Assembly (NCBI RefSeq): GCF_000429685.1
Contig: NZ_AUCI01000008.1
Coordinates: 1-64,000, forward strand
Direction of reading: 5' to 3'
From: Salibacterium aidingense DSM 18341
GTDB lineage: Bacteria > Bacillota > Bacilli > Bacillales > Marinococcaceae
DNA length: 64,000 nucleotides
A model generated the notes under the pieces. The model made no database searches. It was given only the letters and a program-made list of their open reading frames with translations, and had not been told where the DNA came from. Both the position numbers and the translations under genes were made by a program. Shown here piece after piece: positions 36,858 through 44,467 of the stretch (position 1 is its first letter; each line of letters opens with the position of its first letter).

Positions 36858-37133
36858 ATGGCAGTTAAAATTAGACTTAAACGTATGGGAGCAAAAAAAT
36901 CACCTTTTTATCGTCTTGTAGTGGCTGATTCCCGCGCTCCGCGCGACGGCCGCTTTATTGAAGAGATCGGAACCTACAATCCGCTGAAAGAGCCGGCGGA
37001 AGTAAACATTAATGGGGAGAAGGCAGTACAGTGGATGCTTGACGGCGCCCAGCCTTCCGATACGGTCCGGAATCTCTTCTCTAGAGAAGGATTGATGGAA
37101 AAGCTTCATAACGCGAAAAACGAACAAAAATAG
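36858..37133 (+). CDS. rpsP: 30S ribosomal protein S16
   Basis: The 91-residue S16 begins [20 protein letters not shown] and contains [22 protein letters not shown], the family core. GGAGGTG lies before the ATG at 36858; the open frame extends ten codons further back into the promoter region and is not used. Confidence 0.97.
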   Translation: MAVKIRLKRMGAKKSPFYRLVVADSRAPRDGRFIEEIGTYNPLKEPAEVNINGEKAVQWMLDGAQPSDTVRNLFSREGLMEKLHNAKNEQK

Positions 37134-37180
37134 GTGGTTATCATCTATCCGTTATCCGATAGAAGAAAGGCGGGGATACT

Positions 37181-37411
37181 GTGAAACAGTTAGTGGAAAC
37201 CATGGCCCGCTCTCTCGTAGATCATCCGGATCATGTGGACGTGACAGAGCGCCAGCAGGAAAACACCCTCGTCTTAACATTAACGGTTCACGAGAGTGAT
37301 ATGGGAAAAGTAATAGGGAAACAGGGAAGAATAGCAAATGCATTGCGTTCCGTACTGTACGCTTCTGCCTCCCATCATCAACAGCGCGTTCGTTTAGATA
37401 TTGCAGAATAA
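37181..37411 (+). CDS. khpA: RNA-binding KH-domain protein KhpA (YlqC)
   Basis: The 76-residue single-KH protein starts at a GTG (37181). The RNA-gripping GxxG loop is in VIGKQGRIA near residues 44-52. In Gram-positive bacteria KhpA pairs with KhpB (Jag/EloR) and binds many RNAs, affecting cell elongation. Its place right after rpsP is conserved. Confidence 0.94.
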   Translation: MKQLVETMARSLVDHPDHVDVTERQQENTLVLTLTVHESDMGKVIGKQGRIANALRSVLYASASHHQQRVRLDIAE

Positions 37412-37422
37412 AGAGAAATGGC

Positions 37423-37453
37423 GGGGCGAGGATAGTATCCTTGTCCTTTTTCT
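37423..37453 (+). terminator. intrinsic terminator between khpA and ylqD
   Basis: GGGCGAGGAT pairs with ATCCTTGTCC (two G-T pairs) around a three-base loop, followed by five T residues. It is inside what is usually treated as one operon and would reduce read-through from rpsP-khpA into ylqD-rimM-trmD. Confidence 0.7.
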
Positions 37454-37495
37454 TCCTTGTCTGTCATATCATGCGTTCCGAAACCGAGGTGAATC

Positions 37496-37915
37496 ATGCG
37501 TATAATAAAAAAAGTAGCAGTGAAGCATGTTTTAACAGAGCGTATGAGAGAGAAGATGAAATCGGACTTCCTTCAGGATCAGAAGCGGCTGGAAAAAGAG
37601 ATGGAACAGCTTCGTTTTCAAATGCAGAAACAGATGAAAACAGAGGATACCGCCCGGCGGAAAACGGAAGTAAGGGAGCGGTTCCATCATGAAATTGATA
37701 AAAGAAAAGAGAAAATCAAAAGTTCTGATTTTCAAATTACCCAGCTCGACCAACTCCCCCAGGGAACAGAAATTGCTTCCGGGGAGGTAGAAGCAATAGA
37801 AGATGTGAGGGAAGGAGATCCGTGGCCCTCTGTCAAACAGGAAATTGTGGTGAAGGACGGGACCATAATAAAGATTAGAGAGAACAGATCGGATGATGAT
37901 CATGGAATGGTTTAA
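37496..37915 (+). CDS. ylqD: YlqD family protein
   Basis: The 139-residue protein has an N-terminal KKVAVKHVLTE strand, a long charged helix (about 15-80), and a C-terminal beta part with QLPQGTEIASGEVEAIEDVREGDPW, typical of YlqD. Function is unknown. The position between khpA and rimM is conserved, suggesting a link to ribosome maturation. GAGGTGAATC precedes the ATG. It overlaps rimM by 23 bases. Confidence 0.9.
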   Translation: MRIIKKVAVKHVLTERMREKMKSDFLQDQKRLEKEMEQLRFQMQKQMKTEDTARRKTEVRERFHHEIDKRKEKIKSSDFQITQLDQLPQGTEIASGEVEAIEDVREGDPWPSVKQEIVVKDGTIIKIRENRSDDDHGMV

Positions 37916-38423
37916 CGTTGGAAAAATTGTGAATACACACGGCGTTCGTGGAGAGATGAAAGTTCTTTCAGTGACAGATTTTGAAGAAGAACGTTTTGCT
38001 GCAGGAGAAACACTGTATTTGGTTATGGAGAATGCCGCTCAGGAACCGATGCCTGTTACCGTCCGTCATTGCCGCCGCCATAAACAGTTCATCCTTGTAT
38101 CCGTGGAGGAAATATCTTCAATAGAAGAAGCGGAAAAATGGAAAAATGCCCTGATTCAAATTCCGGAAACCCAGCTTGGGGAACTGGAGGAAGATGAATA
38201 TTACTACCATGAAATTATCGGATGCGCGGTCTATTCAGAAGCAGGAGAACCACTCGGGGAAGTGAAGGAAGTTCTGAGTCCCGGTGCTAATGATGTCTGG
38301 GTGGTCGATCCGGCGCAGGGCGAAAACGATATATTAGTGCCTTATATTGACGATATCGTGAAGCAGGTAAACGTAAAAGAAAAAATCATTGTGATTCATG
38401 TCATGGAAGGACTGCTGTCATGA
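37893..38423 (+). CDS. rimM: 16S rRNA processing protein RimM
   Basis: The 176-residue factor binds S19 and helps mature the 30S head. The N-terminal RimM beta-barrel opens [19 protein letters not shown]; the C-terminal PRC barrel contains [17 protein letters not shown] and [12 protein letters not shown] codons at 37893, 37896 and 37902 are all possible; the first is at normal spacing from AGAGAG and is chosen. The stop overlaps the trmD ATG (ATGA). Confidence 0.93.
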   Translation: MMIMEWFNVGKIVNTHGVRGEMKVLSVTDFEEERFAAGETLYLVMENAAQEPMPVTVRHCRRHKQFILVSVEEISSIEEAEKWKNALIQIPETQLGELEEDEYYYHEIIGCAVYSEAGEPLGEVKEVLSPGANDVWVVDPAQGENDILVPYIDDIVKQVNVKEKIIVIHVMEGLLS

Positions 38424-39145
38424 TACGGATGGATTTTTTAACGCTTTTTCCCGAGATGTTTCCCGGAGTGCTGCAATCCTCGATGCTGAAGCAGGCCGAA
38501 GAGAAAGAGGCAGTTTCCTATTTTGTCCATAATATCAGGGACTTTTCGGAAAATAAGCATCGAAAAACAGATGACTATCCTTATGGCGGCGGAGCCGGTA
38601 TGGTATTAACGCCGCAGCCGGTATTTGATGCAGCTGCCTATGCAGATCAACAGGCTGCTGCATCGTCAAGAATTATTCTGCTGTCTCCGCAGGGACAACC
38701 GTTCACCCAGAATGACGCGGAGGAACTAGCCGGGGAAGATCAGCTTATTTTGATCTGCGGCCATTATGAAGGATATGATGAGCGGATCCGTTCCTATTTG
38801 GCTACCGACGAATTCTCTATTGGGGATTTTGTCATGACAGGGGGAGAACTGGGGGCAATGGTTATCGCAGATAGTGTGACCCGATTGCTTCCGGGAGTGC
38901 TCGGCAACACGGAATCCGCAGAAAAAGACTCCTTCTCTGATGGACTGCTCGAGCACCCCCACTACACCAGACCCGCTGATTTCAGAGGCTGGAAAGTACC
39001 GGAGGTCTTATTGTCCGGACATCATGAAAATATTGCCGCATGGCGCAGAGAACAGGCATGGAAACGCACAAGAGAACGGCGGCCCGATTTACTGGCTCCA
39101 TCTGTTTCCTCTGACCCATGGAAAGAAAATGATAAAAACCGTTGA
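38420..39145 (+). CDS. trmD: tRNA (guanine-37-N1)-methyltransferase TrmD
   Basis: The 241-residue SPOUT-class enzyme makes m1G37, which prevents frameshifting. It begins with the [19 protein letters not shown] family start and has the [12 protein letters not shown] segment near 53-64. The trefoil-knot loops are [13 protein letters not shown] and [14 protein letters not shown]. The ATGA overlap with rimM indicates coupled translation. Confidence 0.96.
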   Translation: MIRMDFLTLFPEMFPGVLQSSMLKQAEEKEAVSYFVHNIRDFSENKHRKTDDYPYGGGAGMVLTPQPVFDAAAYADQQAAASSRIILLSPQGQPFTQNDAEELAGEDQLILICGHYEGYDERIRSYLATDEFSIGDFVMTGGELGAMVIADSVTRLLPGVLGNTESAEKDSFSDGLLEHPHYTRPADFRGWKVPEVLLSGHHENIAAWRREQAWKRTRERRPDLLAPSVSSDPWKENDKNR

Positions 39146-39170
39146 ACACAGGGCTTCGGTATGGTACGAT
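39142..39170 (+). promoter_or_regulatory. putative sigma-A promoter of rplS
   Basis: TTGAAC and TACGAT are separated by 17 bases. The -35 box overlaps the trmD stop. The leader it would produce is about 75 bases long. Confidence 0.55.
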
Positions 39171-39177
39171 TTACGTT

Positions 39178-39253
39178 GTGGTGAAAGCCGCTTACTACGA
39201 TGTTCCGCTGCAGGATAGCTGTAAGAGCATTTGGAGAGAAGGAGGCGAATGAA
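39178..39253 (+). promoter_or_regulatory. rplS leader, possible L19 autoregulatory structure
   Basis: The leader contains CTTAC (39190-39194) that can pair with GTAAG (39222-39226) around a G/C-rich loop, just before the ribosome site. Firmicutes are known to carry an L19 leader motif at this spot; I can see the location and a stem but not confirm the consensus. Confidence 0.35.
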
Positions 39254-39598
39254 ATGCAGGAACTACTTCGCGAAATCACGAAAGACCAGCTTAAAACAGA
39301 TCTTCCTGATTTCCGTGCCGGGGATACGGTCAGGGTTCACGTGAAGGTTGTGGAAGGCTCCCGTGAACGTATCCAGGTATTCCAGGGAGTTGTGATTAAG
39401 CGCCGTGGAGGCGGAATTAGTGAAACCTTTACCGTTCGTAAAGTATCCTACGGTATCGGGGTAGAGCGTACGTTTCCGGTACATTCCCCGCGCATTGACA
39501 AGATCGAAGTGAAGCGCCGCGGCAGAGTTCGTCAGGCTAGACTTTATTATCTTCGCAATCTGCGTGGAAAAGCTGCCCGCATTAAAGAAATACGATAA
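39254..39598 (+). CDS. rplS: 50S ribosomal protein L19
   Basis: The 114-residue L19 begins [14 protein letters not shown] and contains [25 protein letters not shown] and the basic C-terminal [18 protein letters not shown]-like end. AAGGAGG eight bases before the ATG at 39254 fixes the start. Confidence 0.97.
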   Translation: MQELLREITKDQLKTDLPDFRAGDTVRVHVKVVEGSRERIQVFQGVVIKRRGGGISETFTVRKVSYGIGVERTFPVHSPRIDKIEVKRRGRVRQARLYYLRNLRGKAARIKEIR

Positions 39599-39603
39599 GA
39601 ATC

Positions 39604-39643
39604 AAAAAAACTGTGACGGCCTTCCAACCGTTGCAGTTTTTTT
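39604..39643 (+). terminator. intrinsic terminator after rplS
   Basis: A continuous stem AAAAAAACTGTGACGG with CCGTTGCAGTTTTTTT (two G-T pairs) follows the rplS stop by five bases. Confidence 0.85.
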
Positions 39644-39798
39644 ATGTTCCTGGACCTAAATGGTGCAGATGAACCAGGCTATCTTTTGTTACACTATGAA
39701 AAAGAAAGGTACCATATTTAAATACGCATTCATTGTAGATGCTTCAAAAATATGAAAGCTGAGAGCGCTTCTTCTTGACGAACTGGCCCGGTTCAAAA

Positions 39799-39958
39799 AA
39801 ATAACGGACATTTTTCGGAGCAAAATGTCTATAAACAATGTATTGTAGACACAAGCAGGAGAAAAGGCAGCTCAAATGGAAGCAAAAAAGAAATAACGGA
39901 CAAAATAAAAAGTGCACACGTGCAAAATGTCTCCTGTCCTCGTTTAATGGACATTTCC
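39799..39958. repeat. tandem TAACGGACA ... GCAAAATGTCT repeat region
   Basis: The 560-base gap between rplS and rbgA (39644-40203) holds no convincing gene. Two units begin AATAACGGACA (39800-39810, 39892-39902) and end GCAAAATGTCT (39830-39840, 39922-39932). The first folds as GACATTTT-loop-AAAATGTC. A third partial unit TTAATGGACATTT follows at 39944-39956. The unit resembles the pair of repeats at 412-479. From 39960 to the rbgA promoter I see nothing further. Confidence 0.5.
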
Positions 39959-40116
39959 CCTTCCATCTTGTCTCCTTTATGCTGCTCGTTAAACCAAACC
40001 AGCAAATAGAAGGTGCTGCCTCTCCATGCAACAGTACAGCTCAACTACTGCCTGGAAAAGATATTTTCCATCAGACCCTGAAACAGCTGTCAGAGAGGAA
40101 AAAGATAGCGCGGGTT

Positions 40117-40144
40117 TTGACAAGCTCCATTTTTCTTATACTAA
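40117..40144 (+). promoter_or_regulatory. putative sigma-A promoter of rbgA
   Basis: A perfect TTGACA is followed after 16 bases by TACTAA, 60 bases upstream of the rbgA start. Confidence 0.6.
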
Positions 40145-40203
40145 AAAACAAAAAAATATGACATTTGACATGTAATGATTGCTGCACAGAAAGGAGTAAA
40201 GAC

Positions 40204-41076
40204 ATGACGACGATTCAATGGTACCCGGGGCATATGGAGAAAGCAAAACGTCAGGTGACGGAACAGTTAAAGAGGGTGGATCTTGTCATTGAACTGGCAG
40301 ACGCAAGGATTCCCCTTTCGTCCAGGAATCCAATGCTTGACACGATTTTACAGGACAAGCCGCGACTGTTGGTGCTGACGAAAAGTGATATGGCCGATCC
40401 GGACAGCAACGAAAAATGGCTTCAGTATTTTAAAGAGAAGGGCACCAAGACGCTCGCTCTCAATGCCCTGCAGAATAAGGGAGAAAAACCGATTATCGAG
40501 AAAGCAGAGGAAATCACTGCTCCGATTTTTGAGAAAATGAAACGAAAAGGGATAAAAGCCCGGGCAATACGTGCCATGATTCTCGGCATTCCCAATGTAG
40601 GAAAATCGACGGTGATTAACCGGCTGGTCGGAAAAAAAACAGCGAAAACAGGGGACAAGCCCGGCATTACGAAAGCCCAGCAGTGGTTAAAGGTAGGAAA
40701 GAAAATGGAGCTTCTGGATACCCCCGGCATTTTATGGCCGAAATTTGAAGATCAACTCGTCGGCTTCCGCCTGGCTGCGACCGGTGCCATTAAAGATGAA
40801 CTGCTTGACTTTGAAGAGGTGGCGTTATTTGTAACGGGCCTGTTAAAAGAACGATATCCCTCGGTGTTAAAGGAAAGGTACAGCCTGGATACGCTTCCGG
40901 GAGAAAAAAGGGAATTATTCGAAGCGATTGCCCGGAAAAGAGGCTGTCTTCAAGCCGGAGGTTATATAGACGAAGAAAAATGTGCAGAAATCATCCTGCG
41001 GGATCTGCGCGGGGAAAAATTCGGCAGAATATCATTAGAAACACCTCAGGACTGGCAGCAGCAAAACGAAGAATAA
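40204..41076 (+). CDS. rbgA: ribosome biogenesis GTPase RbgA (YlqF)
   Basis: The 290-residue circularly permuted GTPase is needed for late 50S assembly. It begins MTTIQWYPGHMEKAKRQ; motif order is G4 (TKSD near 60), G1 (PNVGKST near 130), and G3 (DTPG near 175), followed by a helical C-terminal domain. AAAGGAG seven bases before the ATG at 40204 sets the start; the frame opens 13 codons earlier without support. Confidence 0.96.
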   Translation: MTTIQWYPGHMEKAKRQVTEQLKRVDLVIELADARIPLSSRNPMLDTILQDKPRLLVLTKSDMADPDSNEKWLQYFKEKGTKTLALNALQNKGEKPIIEKAEEITAPIFEKMKRKGIKARAIRAMILGIPNVGKSTVINRLVGKKTAKTGDKPGITKAQQWLKVGKKMELLDTPGILWPKFEDQLVGFRLAATGAIKDELLDFEEVALFVTGLLKERYPSVLKERYSLDTLPGEKRELFEAIARKRGCLQAGGYIDEEKCAEIILRDLRGEKFGRISLETPQDWQQQNEE

Positions 41077-41134
41077 ACGGCTTATAAAAAAAGGCAGGTC
41101 AACCGATATAAGAAATAGAGAAAAGGACGAAATA

Positions 41135-41902
41135 ATGATGAATCAAGAAACCATTGCAGAGATTAAACACCGTTTATTTCAAGAAATCCCGGAGGAATCC
41201 TGGCTGGAGGAGCTAAGAAAGGATCAGCGGAAAGGGGTACAGCAGCTTTTAACTCAATTTGATAAAAGGGCCGCCAAACAAAGGCAGCTCGAATTAAACT
41301 TTGCGGAATCGCTCCATTTTGAAAAAAAATGTACAGCAGAGGGCTGCCGTTTCATTGCCGGGGTAGATGAAGTCGGACGGGGCCCGCTCGCCGGTCCCGT
41401 AACCGCAGCGGCGGCCGTGCTTCCGGTGGATTGTTCCTACCCCGGATTAACCGATTCGAAAAAACTAAGCAGGGAACAACGGGAATATTTTTATGAAAAG
41501 CTGGTGGAAGAGACGTCTGCTTATAGTATTGTCCACGTTCCAGCTTCTGATATCGACAATATAAACATTTATCAGGCTTCTATTCAAGCCATGAAAAGGG
41601 CGGTGGAAGGACTGAAGGTAGCAGCAGACGCGCTTCTGATTGATGCTGTTAGACTTCCGCTTCCAACAAGACAAATTCCCCTTACAAAAGGGGACCAGCG
41701 AAGTGCATCCATTGCTGCTGCTTCCGTGCTGGCAAAAGTAGAACGGGACAGGTATATGGAAAATCTGGCTGAGGTCTACCCGGAATACGGCTTTGAGAAA
41801 AACATGGGATATGGCACGGAAATACATTTAGATGCTTTACAGCGGCTGGGACCCATTCCGGAACACCGCCGTAGTTTTTCTCCAGTGAAACAATGCTTAT
41901 AG
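41135..41902 (+). CDS. rnhB: ribonuclease HII
   Basis: The 255-residue enzyme cuts RNA in RNA-DNA hybrids and single ribonucleotides in DNA. The catalytic DEVGRGPLAGP lies near residues 77-87, SKKL follows, and DAVRLPLP carries the third Asp. The GYGTEIHLDAL helix closes the domain. An N-terminal extension of about 70 residues is usual in Bacillus. AAAGGAC is seven bases before the first of two adjacent ATGs. Confidence 0.95.
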   Translation: MMNQETIAEIKHRLFQEIPEESWLEELRKDQRKGVQQLLTQFDKRAAKQRQLELNFAESLHFEKKCTAEGCRFIAGVDEVGRGPLAGPVTAAAAVLPVDCSYPGLTDSKKLSREQREYFYEKLVEETSAYSIVHVPASDIDNINIYQASIQAMKRAVEGLKVAADALLIDAVRLPLPTRQIPLTKGDQRSASIAAASVLAKVERDRYMENLAEVYPEYGFEKNMGYGTEIHLDALQRLGPIPEHRRSFSPVKQCL

Positions 41903-41926
41903 AAAATAGAAACAGGGTGGAATCAT

Positions 41927-43732
41927 ATGGATTCAATAGGTTTGCAGACTACGCCTTTAACCAGGGCACAGGGAAATAAACAAACATCGCTTTCGCTTCA
42001 GAAAGGTCAGGTTTTTGAAGGGGAAATCATTAAATTCTTTCCCAATCAAACAGCAGCGCTCCGTTTGGGAGGGATGAAGATGACAGCCCGACTGGAAGCG
42101 GCCTTAAATGCTGGAGAAAAATATTTTTTTCAGGTGAAACAAAATGATGGGATTCCCCGCCTGCAAGTGCTGCAGGCAGATCAATCTGCCTTAAAGAGCA
42201 GCAACGCTCATCAGGCTGACGCAGCGAAAGTGCTGCAGGCCCTGGGGCTTCAGGATAATAAAGCCAACCAATCCATGCTTCGCTTTTTTCAAGCAGAGCA
42301 GCTGCCGTTTTCCAGAGAAATGATTCAGGAAGGGGCCGCGGTGTTAAAGCAGGCAAATGCTATGAATGCGGAGGGAGCAAGACTTCTTTCGACCATGAAT
42401 CAATCAGGCTTTCCCCTGACGCTTGAAACGTTCCAGAGTCTCTATCAAGCTGAGAATGGAAAACCATTATCCGCTCAAATACAGCAATTACAGGCTGCTC
42501 TGCAGCAGGTACAAGGTCAGGTGCTGGGAGAGGAGGCAGGGAACGCCGTCGCAAATGTAAGACAAGCCTTGTCCGAGACCATATCATTGACGGCTGTGCA
42601 ACCTTCCAAAAGCAGTCATCAGGATGATATCGTTCGTCTGCTGCAGCTTACTGCTTCGGCCCAGGTCCCCTCCTCTGTAAGAAATGGGGCGGTTTCCCTT
42701 CTGCAGAAGGCAGATATTCTGCCAGCCGGCTCCAACACCCCGGAATGGCTTTCCTCCTTTAAACAGGCGGTGTTAAACCCTGAAAACCGCGCGTCTGTGC
42801 AGCAGCTTTGGCCGCAGGTATTTTCCGGACAGCAGGGCAGGCCGCCTGCTGATATGGAAACTGCGGAACTGTTCCAGACGTTAATGAACCGCCTCTCGAT
42901 AACGGAAGGAGAAACAGGACGCCGTCCGTTGCAGCAGCTGCTCGCTTTATTTCAGCAGGCAGGCGGAAGGAAAGGAGAGACAGACTTTTCGGCTTCCAGG
43001 CTTCAGCAAATGATGCAGACCATTAAAATGAATGCAGCCACCGGCCAGGAAAGACAGGCGCTGGCCGTGCTTTTTCAGAGCACGTTCATGAACGAACGGG
43101 CGGCGGGGGCTTCTCAGACAGCCGGACAGTTAACCCAGATTCTCCATCAGCTCGGGCTGCATCATGAGAGTCAACTTGCTCAACAGCAGGCCGGCTTTTC
43201 AGCAGATGCCTCTTCTAATGAGACGTTGAAACAATCGCTCCTTCAACATATAAACCATCTCCCGGCTTCTGTCAGAGAAGGGGCGGAGGCCTTACTGCAC
43301 AAAATTTCAGGTCAGCAGCTGCTGGCTCAGGATCAAAACGGGAACCTGCACCAGACCGTTTTACAGTTACCATTATCGCTGGGAGGTTTTCAGACGGATG
43401 TAACGGTACAGTGGGAAGGCAGAAAACAGAAGGACGGACCCCTTCATCCAGACCACTGCCGGATATTATTTTATCTGGATATGGAGTATTTAGGAGAAAC
43501 GATCGCTGATGTCCAGATTCAAAATCGTGCAGTAACTGTAAACGTGTTCAATGAAAAAGAAAAGCCGGCCCTTTTGCTCGACCTGCTGCAGCCTTATTTA
43601 AAAGAACGGCTTGAAGAACAGCATTATACGTTGAATGCTGTACACTGGAAACAGGCCGGCGAGGACAGCAATCGATTGAAAGACGTATATGAATCCTACA
43701 CCGGATTTGAAGGAGTGGATGTGAGAATATGA
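41927..43732 (+). CDS. ylqG: YlqG: long protein with FliK-type (Flg_hook) C-terminal domain
   Basis: This 601-residue protein is rich in Gln, Ala and Leu and has no signal peptide or membrane helix. The N-terminus contains a small beta segment (GQVFEGEIIKFFPNQTAALRLGG). A long low-complexity helical middle with many glutamines follows. The C-terminal part (about 475-590, with LPLSLGGFQTDVTVQW and LFYLDMEYLGETIADVQI) resembles the FliK hook-length control C-domain. It sits 11 kb upstream of the true flagellar operon and overlaps the FlhB-like ylqH by four bases. The pair is inferred to act in flagellar export or an unknown related process. Confidence 0.82.
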   Translation: MDSIGLQTTPLTRAQGNKQTSLSLQKGQVFEGEIIKFFPNQTAALRLGGMKMTARLEAALNAGEKYFFQVKQNDGIPRLQVLQADQSALKSSNAHQADAAKVLQALGLQDNKANQSMLRFFQAEQLPFSREMIQEGAAVLKQANAMNAEGARLLSTMNQSGFPLTLETFQSLYQAENGKPLSAQIQQLQAALQQVQGQVLGEEAGNAVANVRQALSETISLTAVQPSKSSHQDDIVRLLQLTASAQVPSSVRNGAVSLLQKADILPAGSNTPEWLSSFKQAVLNPENRASVQQLWPQVFSGQQGRPPADMETAELFQTLMNRLSITEGETGRRPLQQLLALFQQAGGRKGETDFSASRLQQMMQTIKMNAATGQERQALAVLFQSTFMNERAAGASQTAGQLTQILHQLGLHHESQLAQQQAGFSADASSNETLKQSLLQHINHLPASVREGAEALLHKISGQQLLAQDQNGNLHQTVLQLPLSLGGFQTDVTVQWEGRKQKDGPLHPDHCRILFYLDMEYLGETIADVQIQNRAVTVNVFNEKEKPALLLDLLQPYLKERLEEQHYTLNAVHWKQAGEDSNRLKDVYESYTGFEGVDVRI

Positions 43733-44007
43733 GCAGACAGCACCCGCATAGAAGAGAAGCCGTTGCGTTAGGCTATCAAGCTCAGGCCCAGCATGCTCCC
43801 AGTGTGAAAGCAAAAGGAAAAGGTTATGTGGCCGAAGAAATCATCGAACGGGCAAAAGAAAACAATATTCCTGTACAGGAAGACCCTTCCTTGGTGGAGC
43901 TTCTTTCCCAGCTTGATATCCATCAGTCGATTCCTCCCGAATTGTATGAAGTAGTAGCGGAGGTGTTTGCATTCCTGTATCGGGTCGATCAGCATTCTTC
44001 CTCATAA
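43729..44007 (+). CDS. ylqH: YlqH: FlhB C-terminal domain-like protein
   Basis: The 92-residue protein matches only the cytoplasmic tail of FlhB: REAVALGYQ corresponds to the strand after the autocleavage site, then IIERAKENNIPVQEDPSLVELLSQLDI and IPPELYEVVAEVFAFLY. There is no membrane part, and the NPTH cleavage motif is not present (HPHRRE stands in its place). It overlaps the ylqG stop by ATGA. A free FlhB-C could mimic or compete with the substrate-specificity switch; function is inferred only. Confidence 0.88.
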   Translation: MSRQHPHRREAVALGYQAQAQHAPSVKAKGKGYVAEEIIERAKENNIPVQEDPSLVELLSQLDIHQSIPPELYEVVAEVFAFLYRVDQHSSS

Positions 44008-44050
44008 TTCTGTTTTATTAGGGCACCTTACAGAATAAAAGGAGCCTGCT

Positions 44051-44215
44051 ATGAAAAAGAAACAGTTCGGCCTCTCCCGGCCCCGAAGGAAACATAATTA
44101 TAACGAAGAAGCGGGACAGGAGCTCGGTTTTTTCCGCCAAGCTGCAGAAATCAGAGCATTGTCTGCCTTGAAGGTGATCTGGGAAAAGATAAAAAAAGCA
44201 CGAAACCAATCCTAG
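44051..44215 (+). CDS. hypothetical 54-residue basic protein
   Basis: An ATG with AAAAGGAG seven bases upstream opens a 54-codon frame, 43 bases after ylqH and before a terminator. The start is very basic (MKKKQFGLSRPRRKH), followed by an amphipathic helical stretch with LGFFRQAAEIRALSALKVIWEKIKK. I do not recognise it. Ribosome site, position in the operon and composition favour a real gene. Confidence 0.6.
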   Translation: MKKKQFGLSRPRRKHNYNEEAGQELGFFRQAAEIRALSALKVIWEKIKKARNQS

Positions 44216-44235
44216 TTTTAAAATAAAAAAGCCGT

Positions 44236-44265
44236 TCCCCAGCCTTGACAGACTGGGGATATTTG
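44236..44265 (+). terminator. terminator before sucC
   Basis: TCCCCAG pairs with CTGGGGA around a 10-base loop, followed by a modest T-rich stretch. It would end the rbgA-to-ylqH transcript. Confidence 0.5.
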
Positions 44266-44317
44266 TCGTGTCATGAAAGATAGAGGGACATCACCGATAT
44301 AAAGTTGTGTCGAATTG

Positions 44318-44346
44318 TTGAATTTGCTCCCTTTTTTTTATACGAT
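44318..44346 (+). promoter_or_regulatory. putative sigma-A promoter of sucCD
   Basis: TTGAAT and TACGAT are separated by 17 bases. GATAAT at 44344 is an alternative -10. The leader to the sucC start is about 115 bases. Confidence 0.55.
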
Positions 44347-44364
44347 AATAAGTGTGTGCGAAAC

Positions 44365-44442
44365 AACGGCCGTTATTTCAGCCGGCGCTTGGCACCCGAT
44401 ATCCTTACCCGAAAGGTTTCCCCTGAGACGGGTATTCGTATC
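44365..44442 (+). promoter_or_regulatory. sucCD leader with 10-bp palindrome and hairpin
   Basis: A perfect palindrome AACGGCCGTT (44365-44374) lies about 12 bases after the predicted start site. A hairpin follows: GATA and TACCCG (44398-44401, 44406-44411) pair with CGGGTA and TATC (44429-44434, 44439-44442) around a four-by-four internal loop. The palindrome could be an operator and the hairpin an mRNA element; no regulator is identified. Confidence 0.4.
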
Positions 44443-44467
44443 GAATCGTTAGGAGGATGGAGAGAAC

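Noticed and set aside
39838-40161. 107-codon open frame in the rplS-rbgA gap
   Set aside because: It runs through the repeat units and the rbgA promoter, has an odd composition and no ribosome site. I also looked for lepB here, which some relatives carry at this spot, and saw none.
44308-44314. TGTCGAA, an exact Spo0A-box heptamer near the sucC promoter (also TTCGACA at 53839-53845)
   Set aside because: A seven-base match is expected several times by chance in 64 kb on two strands; nothing else supports Spo0A control.
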